Assembly (NCBI GenBank): GCA_017629835.1 | Contig: JAGBWK010000072.1 | Span: forward strand, 1-64,000 | Reading direction: 5' to 3' | Source: Muribaculaceae bacterium | GTDB taxonomy: Bacteria > Bacteroidota > Bacteroidia > Bacteroidales > Muribaculaceae | Length of the DNA: 64,000 bases | Part shown: in pieces, positions 7,989 through 17,275 of the stretch | How positions within the stretch are numbered: position 1 is the first letter of the stretch | How the letters are laid out: every line of letters begins with the position of its first letter | Program-made: the position numbers and the translations under genes | Notes under the pieces: model-generated | What the model was told of the DNA's origin: nothing | What the model saw: the letters and a program-made list of their open reading frames with translations, nothing else | Database searches by the model: none

Positions 7989-9332
7989 ATGAATTCAATG
8001 AAATGGGAGCAGCTTATATGCGATGCTCGCCTCGGACTTGAAGATTACCACGACCCACGTCGCAGCCAGCGCTCCGACTTTCAGCGCGACTACGACCGTT
8101 TGGTGTTCTCTTCGCCATTTCGACGCCTTCAGAATAAGACTCAGGTGTTTCCGCTCCCAGGTAGCATCTTTGTCCACAACAGATTGACCCACTCAATGGA
8201 GGTGGCGTGCGTTGGTCGCTCATTGGCAACTGATGTAGCCACGGTGTTGCGTCGCAAATATGCCGCCGAGCCTTGGGTTGAACAGCTTGATTCTATTGGC
8301 GAAATTGTTTCGGCCGCTTGTTTGGCCCATGATTTGGGCAACCCACCGTTTGGCCATTCGGGCGAAAAGGCAATCTCCACATTTTTCTCCGAAGGAATAG
8401 GGCGCGACCTTGAAAATGAACTGACCCCAGAGCAATGGAACGACCTTATCCATTTCGAGGGGAATGCGAACTCATTTCGTGTGCTGACCCACCAATTCAA
8501 TGGGCGTCGTCCAGGTGGATTTGCTATGACATACGCCACTTTGGCCTCTATCGTCAAATATCCCTACGAGTCGTCGCTCGCTGGTGGAAAAAATAAATTC
8601 GGATTTTTCACATCTGAGCGCGAAAGATTCACCAAAATAGCTGACCGCTTAGGGCTTCTGCCTATGCCAGCCCCCGACGGAAGGATTAGCTACGCTCGTC
8701 ATCCGTTGGTTTATCTCGTTGAAGCAGCCGACGATATTTGCTACGAAATAATGGACCTTGAGGATTCGCATAAGTTGAAGATTCTTGGCACTCAAGAGGT
8801 TATCGACCTTATGCTTGGCTATTTCGTCGGTGAACGTCGTGCTCATATCGAAGAACAAATGAGCCGTGTGGCCGACCCGAACGAAAAGATAGCCTATCTG
8901 CGTTCATGTGCAGTTGGAGCGCTTGTGTCGAAATGCACTGCCATATTCTTGGAGCATGAGGAGGAAATCCTTGCAGGCGAGTTTACAGGCTCGTTATTAA
9001 GCCATATCTCCGAACCCGAAGGCTCAGCCTATCGCCGTTGCTCAGAAGTGTCGTGGAATAAGATTTATTGTGCACCTGATGTAGTAGACATTGAACTTGC
9101 GGGTAATCAGATTGTTACATTCTTGTTGGAGAAACTTATCACAGCAGTGCGACATCCAGAGCTAAACTATTCGCAGTTGCTCCTCTCGAAAGTGCCACAG
9201 CAATATGATGTCAATGCTCCGACGCTATTCGGCAAGATTCAAGCCGTTCTCGACCATGTTTCAGCTATGACCGACGTCTATGCCCTTGATCTCTATCGCA
9301 AGCTCAACGGCATGTCGCTCCCTGCGGTGTAA
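7989..9332 (+). CDS. dgt: deoxyguanosinetriphosphate triphosphohydrolase
   Basis: This HD-superfamily enzyme hydrolyses dGTP (or other dNTPs) to the nucleoside and triphosphate. Metal-binding residues are seen in HSMEVA (about 68) and AHDLGNPPFGHSGE (about 114-127), with the family motif SPFRRLQNKTQVFPL near the N-terminus. The 447-residue length and the FEGNANSFRVLT segment fit Dgt. An in-frame TTG six bases upstream (7983) is open, but ATG at 7989 is the natural start. Confidence 0.93.
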   Translation: MNSMKWEQLICDARLGLEDYHDPRRSQRSDFQRDYDRLVFSSPFRRLQNKTQVFPLPGSIFVHNRLTHSMEVACVGRSLATDVATVLRRKYAAEPWVEQLDSIGEIVSAACLAHDLGNPPFGHSGEKAISTFFSEGIGRDLENELTPEQWNDLIHFEGNANSFRVLTHQFNGRRPGGFAMTYATLASIVKYPYESSLAGGKNKFGFFTSERERFTKIADRLGLLPMPAPDGRISYARHPLVYLVEAADDICYEIMDLEDSHKLKILGTQEVIDLMLGYFVGERRAHIEEQMSRVADPNEKIAYLRSCAVGALVSKCTAIFLEHEEEILAGEFTGSLLSHISEPEGSAYRRCSEVSWNKIYCAPDVVDIELAGNQIVTFLLEKLITAVRHPELNYSQLLLSKVPQQYDVNAPTLFGKIQAVLDHVSAMTDVYALDLYRKLNGMSLPAV

Positions 9333-9360
9333 TGCGTGAGAGGGGTGCTCGTGGTGAGGA

Positions 9361-10572
9361 TTAGTGGCCGGAGGTCCAGGAGAAGTTGCGGGAGCGGTTG
9401 GTGATAGAGCGCAGACGGTAGGCAAAGTTGGAGAATGGGCGTCGGAATATCTGTATTGGGAGTCGCCATGCGCTGATTTTCATCCCCAATGCGCGAGCTG
9501 CATTGCGCCATGATACGGCGACGGCTGCAATCCATACGATGCCTAAAACAATAGAGCCGACCGCTGGGATAAAATGCGACAAGTCAATAGATTTGAAGTC
9601 GAATGGAGCAAGCGCTATTGCAATCAAACCGACTGTGACAGCAACCCATATCCACATAGTGAGCGACCCAAAGCCGAAAAATCTGCGAGCACTTTGGCTT
9701 GTTATTTTCCCAGTGAAATTATGTTGTATCTTATCGGCAAGGTGTTGTGAGCGAAGGTCGTAGCAACGGAATGTTGGAATGGCATCAGGTTGAATCTCGA
9801 CGGCACAATTTTCGGGCGAAGCAATCTTGCTTACGAAAATGTCGTCGATGCCATGGAGTAGGTGGGTTGAGTCGGCAAATCCTTTTTTCTCAAAAAATAG
9901 TGAGCGAGAGAACGCTAAATTTTTGTCGGTAGCGCGATAAGTACGTTTGCCAATAGCCGATGTTAGCCAAGTTGTAGTGTCAGCCAAAGTGTTGAATGCT
10001 GCAAATGGACGTTCGTTAGCCCCCTCTGAATCAACCATTCGGCATGCTCCAATCACCACGTGCTTGCCAGCAGCAAAGTGGCGTGCCATTAAAGCCAACC
10101 AACGATTTGAGTTGGGTGCAACGTTGACGTCGGTCAGCAGAATATTTTCGTACGAAGCCCCTTTCACACCGAGAGTTACTGCCAACTTTTTGCGCGACAG
10201 TGCGTGAGAATCGTCGGGCACATAGGTCATACGCAGATTGCGATGTTGGAACGATAGGCGAGTGACTACATCCTCAACGTCGCTACAACGGCCATCGGAC
10301 AATACTATCACCTCAAACTTGCCCGGATATTCTTGCGAAAATAGCTCGGGGAGGAGTCGTTCGAGCGCATCGGCATCCTCTTTGGTGTAAACAATCACGC
10401 TCAATCCTGGGAGTTGCGCTGGGATTTCGGCCGATTCGGTGGCGCGGGCATAGCGGCGAATGCGCGAAATGCGGCGGCGATAAGCTGTAGTGAGTATAAT
10501 GCAGCAAAGCACTGAAACGCTCAAAAGCGTGATAATCAGAGGTGAAGTCAGAAATCCTATATCGAAAGTCAT
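9361..10572 (-). CDS. membrane family 2 glycosyltransferase
   Basis: The 403-residue protein has one N-terminal membrane helix (about 8-29) and a GT-A domain with SVIVYTKEDAD near 58 and a DDIF motif in HGIDDIFVSK. Two or three C-terminal helices follow, with an IWVAVTVGLIAIALAPF segment near 310-330. This layout is that of membrane-bound GT2 enzymes, which often use lipid-linked or polymer acceptors. In the first motif the usual Asp-rich signature is weak (LSDGRCSD). It is convergent with dgt and unlinked to other glycan genes. The product is unknown. Confidence 0.78.
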   Translation of the reverse strand: MTFDIGFLTSPLIITLLSVSVLCCIILTTAYRRRISRIRRYARATESAEIPAQLPGLSVIVYTKEDADALERLLPELFSQEYPGKFEVIVLSDGRCSDVEDVVTRLSFQHRNLRMTYVPDDSHALSRKKLAVTLGVKGASYENILLTDVNVAPNSNRWLALMARHFAAGKHVVIGACRMVDSEGANERPFAAFNTLADTTTWLTSAIGKRTYRATDKNLAFSRSLFFEKKGFADSTHLLHGIDDIFVSKIASPENCAVEIQPDAIPTFRCYDLRSQHLADKIQHNFTGKITSQSARRFFGFGSLTMWIWVAVTVGLIAIALAPFDFKSIDLSHFIPAVGSIVLGIVWIAAVAVSWRNAARALGMKISAWRLPIQIFRRPFSNFAYRLRSITNRSRNFSWTSGH

Positions 10573-10604
10573 ATCGTGTTGGGGGTGTATACTTTATTGT
10601 TTTG

Positions 10605-10612
10605 CAAAATTA
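10605..10612 (-). promoter_or_regulatory. -7 element (TAATTTTG) for the membrane glycosyltransferase
   Basis: TAATTTTG on the minus strand lies 33 bases before the ATG at 10572. No clear -33 TTTG is present. Confidence 0.4.
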
Positions 10613-10689
10613 CGAATATCCGTCGAATTAGTGCGCCTAAATCGGGGCAAATTTCATTTTTTTATGTTTTATGATTGCGGCATTTTTCT

Positions 10690-10697
10690 TAACTTTG
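10690..10697 (+). promoter_or_regulatory. -7 element (TAACTTTG) for the six-hairpin glycosidase
   Basis: TAACTTTG lies about 97 bases before the ATG at 10794. A T-rich TTTTATG stands where -33 is expected. The leader contains a 13-base dyad, TGCTTC-T-GAAGCA, at 10748-10760. Confidence 0.45.
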
Positions 10698-10793
10698 CTG
10701 ATAATTAAATAATTCACATACCATTAGTAAAAACATGGCCTCTACGATGCTTCTGAAGCAGTCATAGTGGCACGATTTTAAGGATTAAACCTT

Positions 10794-13070
10794 ATGAAAA
10801 AAACTTTTGCAATCATACTTACATTTGCTGTTGCAATCGGCACAGCCTTTGCGTCGACTATTGTCGAAACACCCGCTTATCGCTGGAGTGGCGATGCTAT
10901 TATTCAAGGTGAATACATGGCATTTGCACCTAACGACACAACCATAGTTTCGACCTATTCAGCTCGTCCACACTATTTTATGCCAATTGAGAAGAAGTGG
11001 ACGCTCAAAAACGACATATCAAGCTATCCACGTCTTAGCTCGTCGAATCGTCTCCACAATGCTATCTACAATATGGGTCTCGACGAAATGGTGAACGCCG
11101 TTGAGCCTGATACAACCTTGCGCACTGGCAAGGAGTGGGCTGGAGTGTGGACACGCGACGTGAGCTATTCAATCATCCTTTCGATGTCGTATCTTCAGCC
11201 TGTGGCTTCGAAGATTTCGCTCATGAAGAAGGTGAATCGCAACGGACGCATCATTCAGGACACTGGCTCGGGTGGCGCATGGCCTGTCAGCACCGACCGT
11301 ATGATTTGGGCTACTGCCGCTTACGAACTCTATAAAGTGACAGGCGAACGCGATTGGCTCGAATACATCTACCCAGTTATCAAAAACTCGCTCGAGGATG
11401 ACTTTGAGGTGGTCTATAAAAATGGCATCGTCAATGGCGAAACCTCGTTCATCGACTGGCGTGAACAAAGCTATCCACGTTGGATGCAGACTGCCAACAT
11501 TTATGAATCGCAGTCGCAGAACACTGGCGCTGTACATGTTCAAGCGTTGCGCGTGCTATCTTCAATCGCTGCCGAATTAGGCAAAAAGAATGAGTCGGCA
11601 CACTATGCTGCGCTTGCCGACCAGCTCAATACAGCTATGCAAAAGCGCTTCTGGATGCCCGAAAAAGGATATATGGCTATGTACACTTACGGTAGCGACT
11701 TCCCAATTCTCAATCCTCGCAGCGAAACTCTCGGTCAGTCGTTTGCTATACTTTTCGATCAACTCCCTGCCGAACGTGCCGCGTCGATTACCGAAAATGT
11801 GCCTGTAACTCCTTTTGGTCCAGCAATTTTCTTCCCGCAAATTGCCGACATGCCGTCGTATCACAACAACGGTCTTTGGCCTTTTGTAGCGTCGTATTGG
11901 ACTCTCGCCAATGCTCACGTTGGCAACGAGCAGGGCACACTCCAAGGCTTTGGCTCAGTGTTCCGTCCTGCGGCACTGTTTGCCACCAACAAAGAGAATC
12001 TCAACCTCGACAATGGCGATATATTCACCGAACTCAATTCGTCCAACATGCTTTGGTCTCTGTCGGGAAATCTTGCATTGACTCACCGCATTCTTTTTGG
12101 TTTACAGTTTGAGGAGAATGGGTTGAATTTCCGCCCATTCGTACCTAAGGCGCTTGCTGACACTCGTCGCCTTGACGGTTTCCGCTATCGCAATGCTATA
12201 CTCAACATCACCGTGAAGGGATATGGCTCTGAAATAAAAAAATTTACTATCAATGGCGAATTCCAAACCGAGCCATTTATCGCAGGCGATGCTGAAGGCA
12301 CGATAGATATTGTCATCACTATGGCTGATAATGAAATTCCAGCAATGAAAGTGAATGAATGTGCCAATGTGAAGGCTCCGCTCACTCCGATTGCAACCAT
12401 TAGCAATGATCCGGAGCTGAATGGCGAAGGTGTGCCTGTCAACAACTTGCTCGAATGGCAGCCCATTGAATATATTGCTGGTTACATAGTGCTTCGCGAC
12501 GGCAAGCCAGTGGCTCATACGCGTGAAACTCGCTTTGCAGCCACCATTCCCGGTGAATATCAAGTGATTGGCGTATCAAGCGACGGCGTTGAGTCATTCG
12601 CTTCACGCCCATTGAACAATCGCCCCAACATCACTTTCAAACCTAAAGCCCTTAGCCGCACCCTTCGTTCTGCCGAGGTTTCTTATCAACCCGAGCAGCC
12701 TATCGTAGGCTATACAGGCGAAGGTTTTTGCGAAACCGACCACAAACGTCAGGTGGCTTTCTCTATCGAGGTTCCCGAAGCAGGCGAATATTCAATGCAA
12801 CTCCGCTATGCAAATGGCAATGGCCCCGTTAATACCGAAAACAAGTGCTGCATCCGCAGCGTAGTGCTCGACGGCAAGAAAATAGGCACAGTTGTAATGC
12901 CTCAACGTGGCGTAGGTAACTGGAACGACTGGGGAATGAGCAATGTGGTTCGTGCCGAACTGCCCGCCGGCCGTCACACTATCAAACTCGAACTTCGCTC
13001 ACACGACGAAAATATGAACATCGACACCAACCATGCCGCAGTCGATGCACTGATTATGCATAAATTATAA
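10794..13070 (+). CDS. secreted six-hairpin glycosidase with C-terminal carbohydrate-binding module
   Basis: The 758-residue protein starts with a signal peptide (MKKTFAIILTFAVAIGTAFA). Residues about 60-470 look like an (alpha/alpha)6 barrel, with WAGVWTRDVSYS, a DTGSGGAWPVSTDRMIW segment and YHNNGLWPFV. These recall glycogen-debranching/GH63-like or rhamnosidase-like six-hairpin enzymes. The acidic residues in TRD and FIDWRE are catalytic candidates. A fibronectin-like segment follows (about 520-600), then a CBM6/35-like beta-sandwich (about 635-758) with GNWNDWG and AGRHTIKLEL. The exact GH family is not clear. The gene ends 23 bases before the peptidase gene and may share its transcript. 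Confidence 0.7.
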   Translation: MKKTFAIILTFAVAIGTAFASTIVETPAYRWSGDAIIQGEYMAFAPNDTTIVSTYSARPHYFMPIEKKWTLKNDISSYPRLSSSNRLHNAIYNMGLDEMVNAVEPDTTLRTGKEWAGVWTRDVSYSIILSMSYLQPVASKISLMKKVNRNGRIIQDTGSGGAWPVSTDRMIWATAAYELYKVTGERDWLEYIYPVIKNSLEDDFEVVYKNGIVNGETSFIDWREQSYPRWMQTANIYESQSQNTGAVHVQALRVLSSIAAELGKKNESAHYAALADQLNTAMQKRFWMPEKGYMAMYTYGSDFPILNPRSETLGQSFAILFDQLPAERAASITENVPVTPFGPAIFFPQIADMPSYHNNGLWPFVASYWTLANAHVGNEQGTLQGFGSVFRPAALFATNKENLNLDNGDIFTELNSSNMLWSLSGNLALTHRILFGLQFEENGLNFRPFVPKALADTRRLDGFRYRNAILNITVKGYGSEIKKFTINGEFQTEPFIAGDAEGTIDIVITMADNEIPAMKVNECANVKAPLTPIATISNDPELNGEGVPVNNLLEWQPIEYIAGYIVLRDGKPVAHTRETRFAATIPGEYQVIGVSSDGVESFASRPLNNRPNITFKPKALSRTLRSAEVSYQPEQPIVGYTGEGFCETDHKRQVAFSIEVPEAGEYSMQLRYANGNGPVNTENKCCIRSVVLDGKKIGTVVMPQRGVGNWNDWGMSNVVRAELPAGRHTIKLELRSHDENMNIDTNHAAVDALIMHKL

Positions 13071-13093
13071 ACCAATAAATATCAATAACTAAG

Positions 13094-15211
13094 ATGTCAG
13101 GAAAATTGTTAACCATTGCAGCCAGCGCGCTGCTGACAGTTGCTGTCACAACATCATGCAATATGCAGAAGAAAGAAAATCCGTTCTTGAACGAGTACAC
13201 TACTGAGTTCGACATCCCTCCGTTCGACCAGATTGAAGCTGAGCACTACTTGCCCGCTTTTGAGGCTGGTATCGCACAGGCTAAAGCCGATATTGACTCA
13301 ATCGTAGCCAATCCCGAAGCTCCAACTTTTGAAAATACTATTCTCGCACTCGACAATTCGGGCGCAATCCTCGACCGCGTTGCAAACGTGTTCTACTCTA
13401 TAATTGAGGCCGACAACTCCGAAGAGCTCAACGCTATCGACGAAAAGGTTAGCCCTATGGTGTCGAAACATCAGAGCGAATTCACTATGAACGACGGTCT
13501 TTTCCAGCGTGTTAAGTATCTCTACGACAATGCCGACAGTCTTGGCTATGATGTGCCACAAAAACGTGCTATCGAAAGCTATTACAAGAGCTTCGTTCGC
13601 AACGGCGCATTGCTCGACGCTGAAAACAAGGCTCGTCTTGCCGAAATCAACCTCAAGCTGACCGACCTTTACCTTCAGTTCAACAAAAACTTGCTCAAAG
13701 CTAACAACGAATTCGTTATCATCGTTGAGGACTCTGCTCGCCTTGCTGGCATCCCTGCTACAGTTGTAGCCAACGCTTACGAAGAAGCTAAGGCTCGTGG
13801 CGAAGAGGGTAAATGGGCATTCACTCTCCACGCTCCTTGCCGCCTTCCAGTGCTCCAGTATGCTGCCGACCGCGACCTTCGCCGCGAAATGTACAATGGC
13901 TATGCATCACAGGCTTCTTCAGGCGAAAACAACAATATCCCTGTTATCAACGAAATCCTCAAAACTCGTATCGAGAAAGCACAAGTGCTCGGTTTCCCCA
14001 ACTATGCAGCTTACATGACTGAGAACGTAATGGCAAAAACTCCCGAAAATGCTATCAACCTGTTGTTGCAACTTTGGAAACCTACAGTGCAGCGCGTCAA
14101 CGAAGAGGTAGTTGAAATGCAAGCTATCGTCGATGCTGAAGGTGGCAATTTCAAAATCGAACCTTGGGACTACTATTACTATGCCGACAAAGTGCGCATC
14201 AAAAAGTACGACCTCGACGAAAGTGCTATCGCACCCTATTTCGCAGTTGATTCAGTGCGTAAAGGCATCTTCTCAATGGCTGAACGCCTTTATGGTGTTA
14301 CATTCCGCGAGCTTCCCGATGCGCCCAAATATCACCCCGACGTGAATGTTTATGAAGTGCTCGACACAGCCGGCAACCATGTTGCAGTGTTTATGACCGA
14401 CTATTTCACTCGCGCTTCAAAGCGTCAAGGTGCGTGGATGAACAACATCAAGATGTCGTATTTCAATGCTGACGGCACTGAGGAACGTCCTATCGTCTAC
14501 AACGTGTGCAACTTTGCTAAGCCCAACGGCGACACTCCCTCATTGTTGAGCCTCGATGACGTTGCTACAATGTTCCACGAATTTGGCCATGGCCTTCACG
14601 GCATGCTCTCACGTGCACCTTATAAGTCAATTTCTTGCACTGCAGTCGACCGCGACTTCGTTGAGCTTCCCTCTCAAATCACCGAGCATTGGGCTATGCA
14701 ACCCTCACTCCTTCGCGAGTATGCTCGCCACTATCAGACAGGCGAAGTAATCCCCGACGACCTTATCGAAAAGATTGCTGCTGCTTCGGCTCACAATGCT
14801 GGTTTCAACCTCGCTGAACGCCTCGCAGCTTCTTATCTCGACCTCAAATATGGTCTTATCGAAAAAATGGACGGCGACCTCGATGTAGCTGCATTCGAAC
14901 AGCAGATTGTCGACGAACTCGGCATGCCTAAAGAAGTGCAATACCGCTACCACAGCCCCTACTTCAAGCATATTTTCGGTAGCGACGGCTACGCTTCAGG
15001 CTACTATACCTACACTTGGGCTGAAGTGCTCGATAAAGACGGCTTTGAACTCTTCAAGGAACGTGGCATTTTCGACCCTGCAACAGCTCAATCGTTCAAA
15101 GAAAACATTCTCGAAGCTGGCAACACTGAAGACCCAATGACACTCTATGTTCGTTTCCGCGGACATGAGCCTTCAGCCGACGCAGTGCTTCGCCACTACG
15201 GTCTAAAATAA
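13094..15211 (+). CDS. dcp: M3 family metallopeptidase, Dcp-like peptidyl-dipeptidase (lipoprotein)
   Basis: This 705-residue zinc peptidase has the thermolysin-like motif FHEFGHGLHGML (His at about 495 and 499), followed by the family segment VELPSQITEHWA. Dcp removes dipeptides from the C-terminus of peptides. The N-terminus has a lipobox (TTSC, then NMQKKE), so it is probably a periplasmic lipoprotein rather than the cytosolic form known from E. coli. The residues after Cys are not acidic, so surface export is not suggested. mtaB begins 14 bases after its stop. Confidence 0.92.
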   Translation: MSGKLLTIAASALLTVAVTTSCNMQKKENPFLNEYTTEFDIPPFDQIEAEHYLPAFEAGIAQAKADIDSIVANPEAPTFENTILALDNSGAILDRVANVFYSIIEADNSEELNAIDEKVSPMVSKHQSEFTMNDGLFQRVKYLYDNADSLGYDVPQKRAIESYYKSFVRNGALLDAENKARLAEINLKLTDLYLQFNKNLLKANNEFVIIVEDSARLAGIPATVVANAYEEAKARGEEGKWAFTLHAPCRLPVLQYAADRDLRREMYNGYASQASSGENNNIPVINEILKTRIEKAQVLGFPNYAAYMTENVMAKTPENAINLLLQLWKPTVQRVNEEVVEMQAIVDAEGGNFKIEPWDYYYYADKVRIKKYDLDESAIAPYFAVDSVRKGIFSMAERLYGVTFRELPDAPKYHPDVNVYEVLDTAGNHVAVFMTDYFTRASKRQGAWMNNIKMSYFNADGTEERPIVYNVCNFAKPNGDTPSLLSLDDVATMFHEFGHGLHGMLSRAPYKSISCTAVDRDFVELPSQITEHWAMQPSLLREYARHYQTGEVIPDDLIEKIAAASAHNAGFNLAERLAASYLDLKYGLIEKMDGDLDVAAFEQQIVDELGMPKEVQYRYHSPYFKHIFGSDGYASGYYTYTWAEVLDKDGFELFKERGIFDPATAQSFKENILEAGNTEDPMTLYVRFRGHEPSADAVLRHYGLK

Positions 15212-15225
15212 TCATTGTCAACGAC

Positions 15226-16638
15226 TTGATTGCAAAATACCACACCTTCGGGTGTAAACTCAATTTTGCCGAAACCTCGACAATTGCCGAGATGATGGCC
15301 GACAAAGGTATTCGCCGTGCAAACCATGGCGAATACCCTGATTTTGTCGTAGTCAATTCATGTAGCGTCACTGCCGAGGCCGACAAAAAATGCCGTCAAT
15401 GGATTCGCAGCTGCCACCGCCGCTATCCCGATGCGCGCATCATCGTCACTGGCTGCTATGCCCAGCTAAAACCCGACGAGGTAGCACAGCTCCCCGGCGT
15501 GGCAATCGTGGCAGGCACCGACCGCAAAAACCTTATTGCTGAATATGTTGAGCACCAACTTGCGGCAGCAGGCAAGGCTCCATGTCATCAATACATAACT
15601 CCGCTTCAGCAACTCCGCACATTCTCGCCGTCATGCTCGCGAGGTGACCGCACGCGCTATTTCCTCAAGGTTCAAGACGGGTGCGACTACTGGTGTAGCT
15701 ATTGCACGATACCACGTGCACGTGGACGTAGCCGATCAGGCACAGTTGCCGAAATGGTGGCGCAAGCCCGCGAGGTAGCAGCCCAAGGAGGACGTGAAAT
15801 AGTAATCACAGGCGTAAATATTGGCGACTTTGGGAAAGGTACTGAAGAAACATTTTTCGACCTCGTCAAAGCACTCGATCAAGTCGAAGGAATTGAACGT
15901 TATCGCATTTCGTCGATTGAGCCTAACTTATTGACCGACGAAATTATCAATTTCGTGGCCAATTCGCGTCGCTTTATGCCCCATTTCCATATACCATTGC
16001 AATCAGGCAGCGACACCGTTTTGTCGCTCATGCGACGCCACTACGACACCGCGCTATTCCGACATAAAATCGAAGCCGTGCGCCGCGCAATGCCCGACGC
16101 ATTTATAGGCGTCGACCTAATTGTCGGTGCAAGAGGGGAGACCGACGAAGAATTCCGCCGCTCAGCCGAATTTGTCGAGAGTCTCGACATCTCGCGCCTG
16201 CACGTGTTCCCATACTCCGAACGCCCCGACACACGCGCGTTGGAAATCCCTTACGTTGTAAGTCAGGAGGAAAAACATCGCCGTGCAGCCCACATGATAG
16301 CAATTTCCGACCGAAAATTGCGCGAATTCTCATCCCGGTTTGTCGGCACCGAGCGCCCAGTGCTTGTCGAGCACTCGCCCCGCCCTGGCATCCTCGTTGG
16401 CTTCACCGACAACTACCTCCGCGTCAACATCCCCGTTACCGACACTCCAACCCCTTCAGAGCTTGCGCCTACTGCAGCCTCCACAGCTGATGCTCAAAGT
16501 GAGTCAGTTTCTGTCTCGACCGAAACTGACTGCTCACGCTGTAGCCTTGATGCATATACCAACCGCATCCTCCCAGTCCGCATCGACTCCCTAACCCCCG
16601 ACCCCGAACTCCTCCTCGCCACCTTTATACCATATTAA
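15226..16638 (+). CDS. mtaB: tRNA t6A37 methylthiotransferase MtaB
   Basis: This radical-SAM enzyme converts t6A37 of tRNA to ms2t6A. It has an N-terminal MTTase domain starting FGCKLNFAETS, with cluster cysteines at about 10, in VNSCSV and in TGCYA. The radical-SAM motif is CDYWCSYC (about 154-161), followed by a TRAM-like end. No ATG is available; TTG at 15226 gives the usual N-terminus, 14 bases after the dcp stop. Near the C-terminus a Ser/Thr/Pro/Ala-rich stretch (residues about 405-440) interrupts the TRAM region. Whether it matters is unknown. Confidence 0.93.
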   Translation: MIAKYHTFGCKLNFAETSTIAEMMADKGIRRANHGEYPDFVVVNSCSVTAEADKKCRQWIRSCHRRYPDARIIVTGCYAQLKPDEVAQLPGVAIVAGTDRKNLIAEYVEHQLAAAGKAPCHQYITPLQQLRTFSPSCSRGDRTRYFLKVQDGCDYWCSYCTIPRARGRSRSGTVAEMVAQAREVAAQGGREIVITGVNIGDFGKGTEETFFDLVKALDQVEGIERYRISSIEPNLLTDEIINFVANSRRFMPHFHIPLQSGSDTVLSLMRRHYDTALFRHKIEAVRRAMPDAFIGVDLIVGARGETDEEFRRSAEFVESLDISRLHVFPYSERPDTRALEIPYVVSQEEKHRRAAHMIAISDRKLREFSSRFVGTERPVLVEHSPRPGILVGFTDNYLRVNIPVTDTPTPSELAPTAASTADAQSESVSVSTETDCSRCSLDAYTNRILPVRIDSLTPDPELLLATFIPY

Positions 16639-16653
16639 CATAGGTCGCCTATG
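16639..16653. repeat. dispersed intergenic palindrome, related copy
   Basis: CATAGG-TCG-CCTATG begins right after the mtaB stop codon. It shares the CNTAGG...CCTANG design of the copies at 1033 and 35913, and on the minus strand reads through GACCTATG like them. Confidence 0.45.
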
Positions 16654-16869
16654 CGTCCTAAACAGCTTACGCCCCAAAAATAGTGCGGCAAATTGCGACT
16701 CCCTCCGATAATGTATAGGGAAAATCCATTTTTCGGAGTCGTTCGAGGGAGAAAATTGAAAGTGTGGTGATTTTGTTGTAAATGGCTTGATGTTAGGGTG
16801 TTGGATGTTGGTGTGGTGGGGATTTTTGAGGTTGAGGAAAATATTTTTCAAAAAAAATAGGGCGAAAAG
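16654..16869. other. non-coding stretch between mtaB and tRNA-Val
   Basis: No gene is seen in this stretch. GACTCC/GGAGTC, CTCCGA/TCGGAG and CTCCCTC/GAGGGAG pairs between about 16697 and 16753 could form alternative hairpins. The rest is low-complexity G/T-rich DNA before the tRNA promoter. Confidence 0.4.
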
Positions 16870-16900
16870 TTTGGAGAATAAAAAAAATGTCGTAACTTTG
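16870..16900 (+). promoter_or_regulatory. Bacteroidetes-type promoter for tRNA-Val(UAC)
   Basis: TTTG at 16870-16873 and TAACTTTG at 16893-16900 are separated by 19 bases, a perfect -33/-7 match. The surrounding 40 bases agree at 36 positions with the promoter before the Fur-type regulator gene at 57237-57267. Confidence 0.78.
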
Positions 16901-16954
16901 CAACGCAATTCCGAAACAAGGGCTGCAAAGGTAGCCGAAATCTAACGGAAAATC

Positions 16955-17029
16955 GGGCGTTTAGCTCAGCTGGTTCAGAGCATCTGCCTTACAAGCAGAG
17001 GGTCGGCGGTTCGAATCCGTCAACGCCCA
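16955..17029 (+). tRNA. tRNA-Val (UAC)
   Basis: A cloverleaf can be drawn. The acceptor stem is GGGCGTT/AACGCCC, the anticodon loop is CTTACAA with anticodon TAC, and the T-loop is TTCGAAT. The discriminator base is A, and CCA is not encoded. It has its own promoter and terminator. Confidence 0.95.
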
Positions 17030-17033
17030 CTCC

Positions 17034-17061
17034 AAAGGATGACGAAAGGTCATCCTTTTTT
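17034..17061 (+). terminator. intrinsic terminator after tRNA-Val(UAC)
   Basis: Ten-base arms (AAAGGATGAC and its complement) surround a GAAAG loop and are followed by a T run. Confidence 0.85.
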
Positions 17062-17171
17062 CATTTCCCCACTCCCCAAAATTGCGTGTAAGCGGACATA
17101 AGAGTGCCAGTGGACAGAGTGTCAGCGGATAGGGTGGGTTGGTAATATTTGCCACAAAAAAGTGAAATGAT

Positions 17172-17202
17172 TTTGCAGTTAGGCGAATTATTTATACTTT
17201 TG
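17172..17202 (+). promoter_or_regulatory. Bacteroidetes-type promoter for the secreted protein gene at 17276
   Basis: TTTG at 17172-17175 and TACTTTTG at 17195-17202 are separated by 19 bases. The predicted leader is about 65 bases. Confidence 0.75.
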
Positions 17203-17275
17203 CAGTGAAAGCAATGCTTTATTGTGATACGCGTTAATTATTCATACTTATTATATTTACTTTTAATCAATTTTT

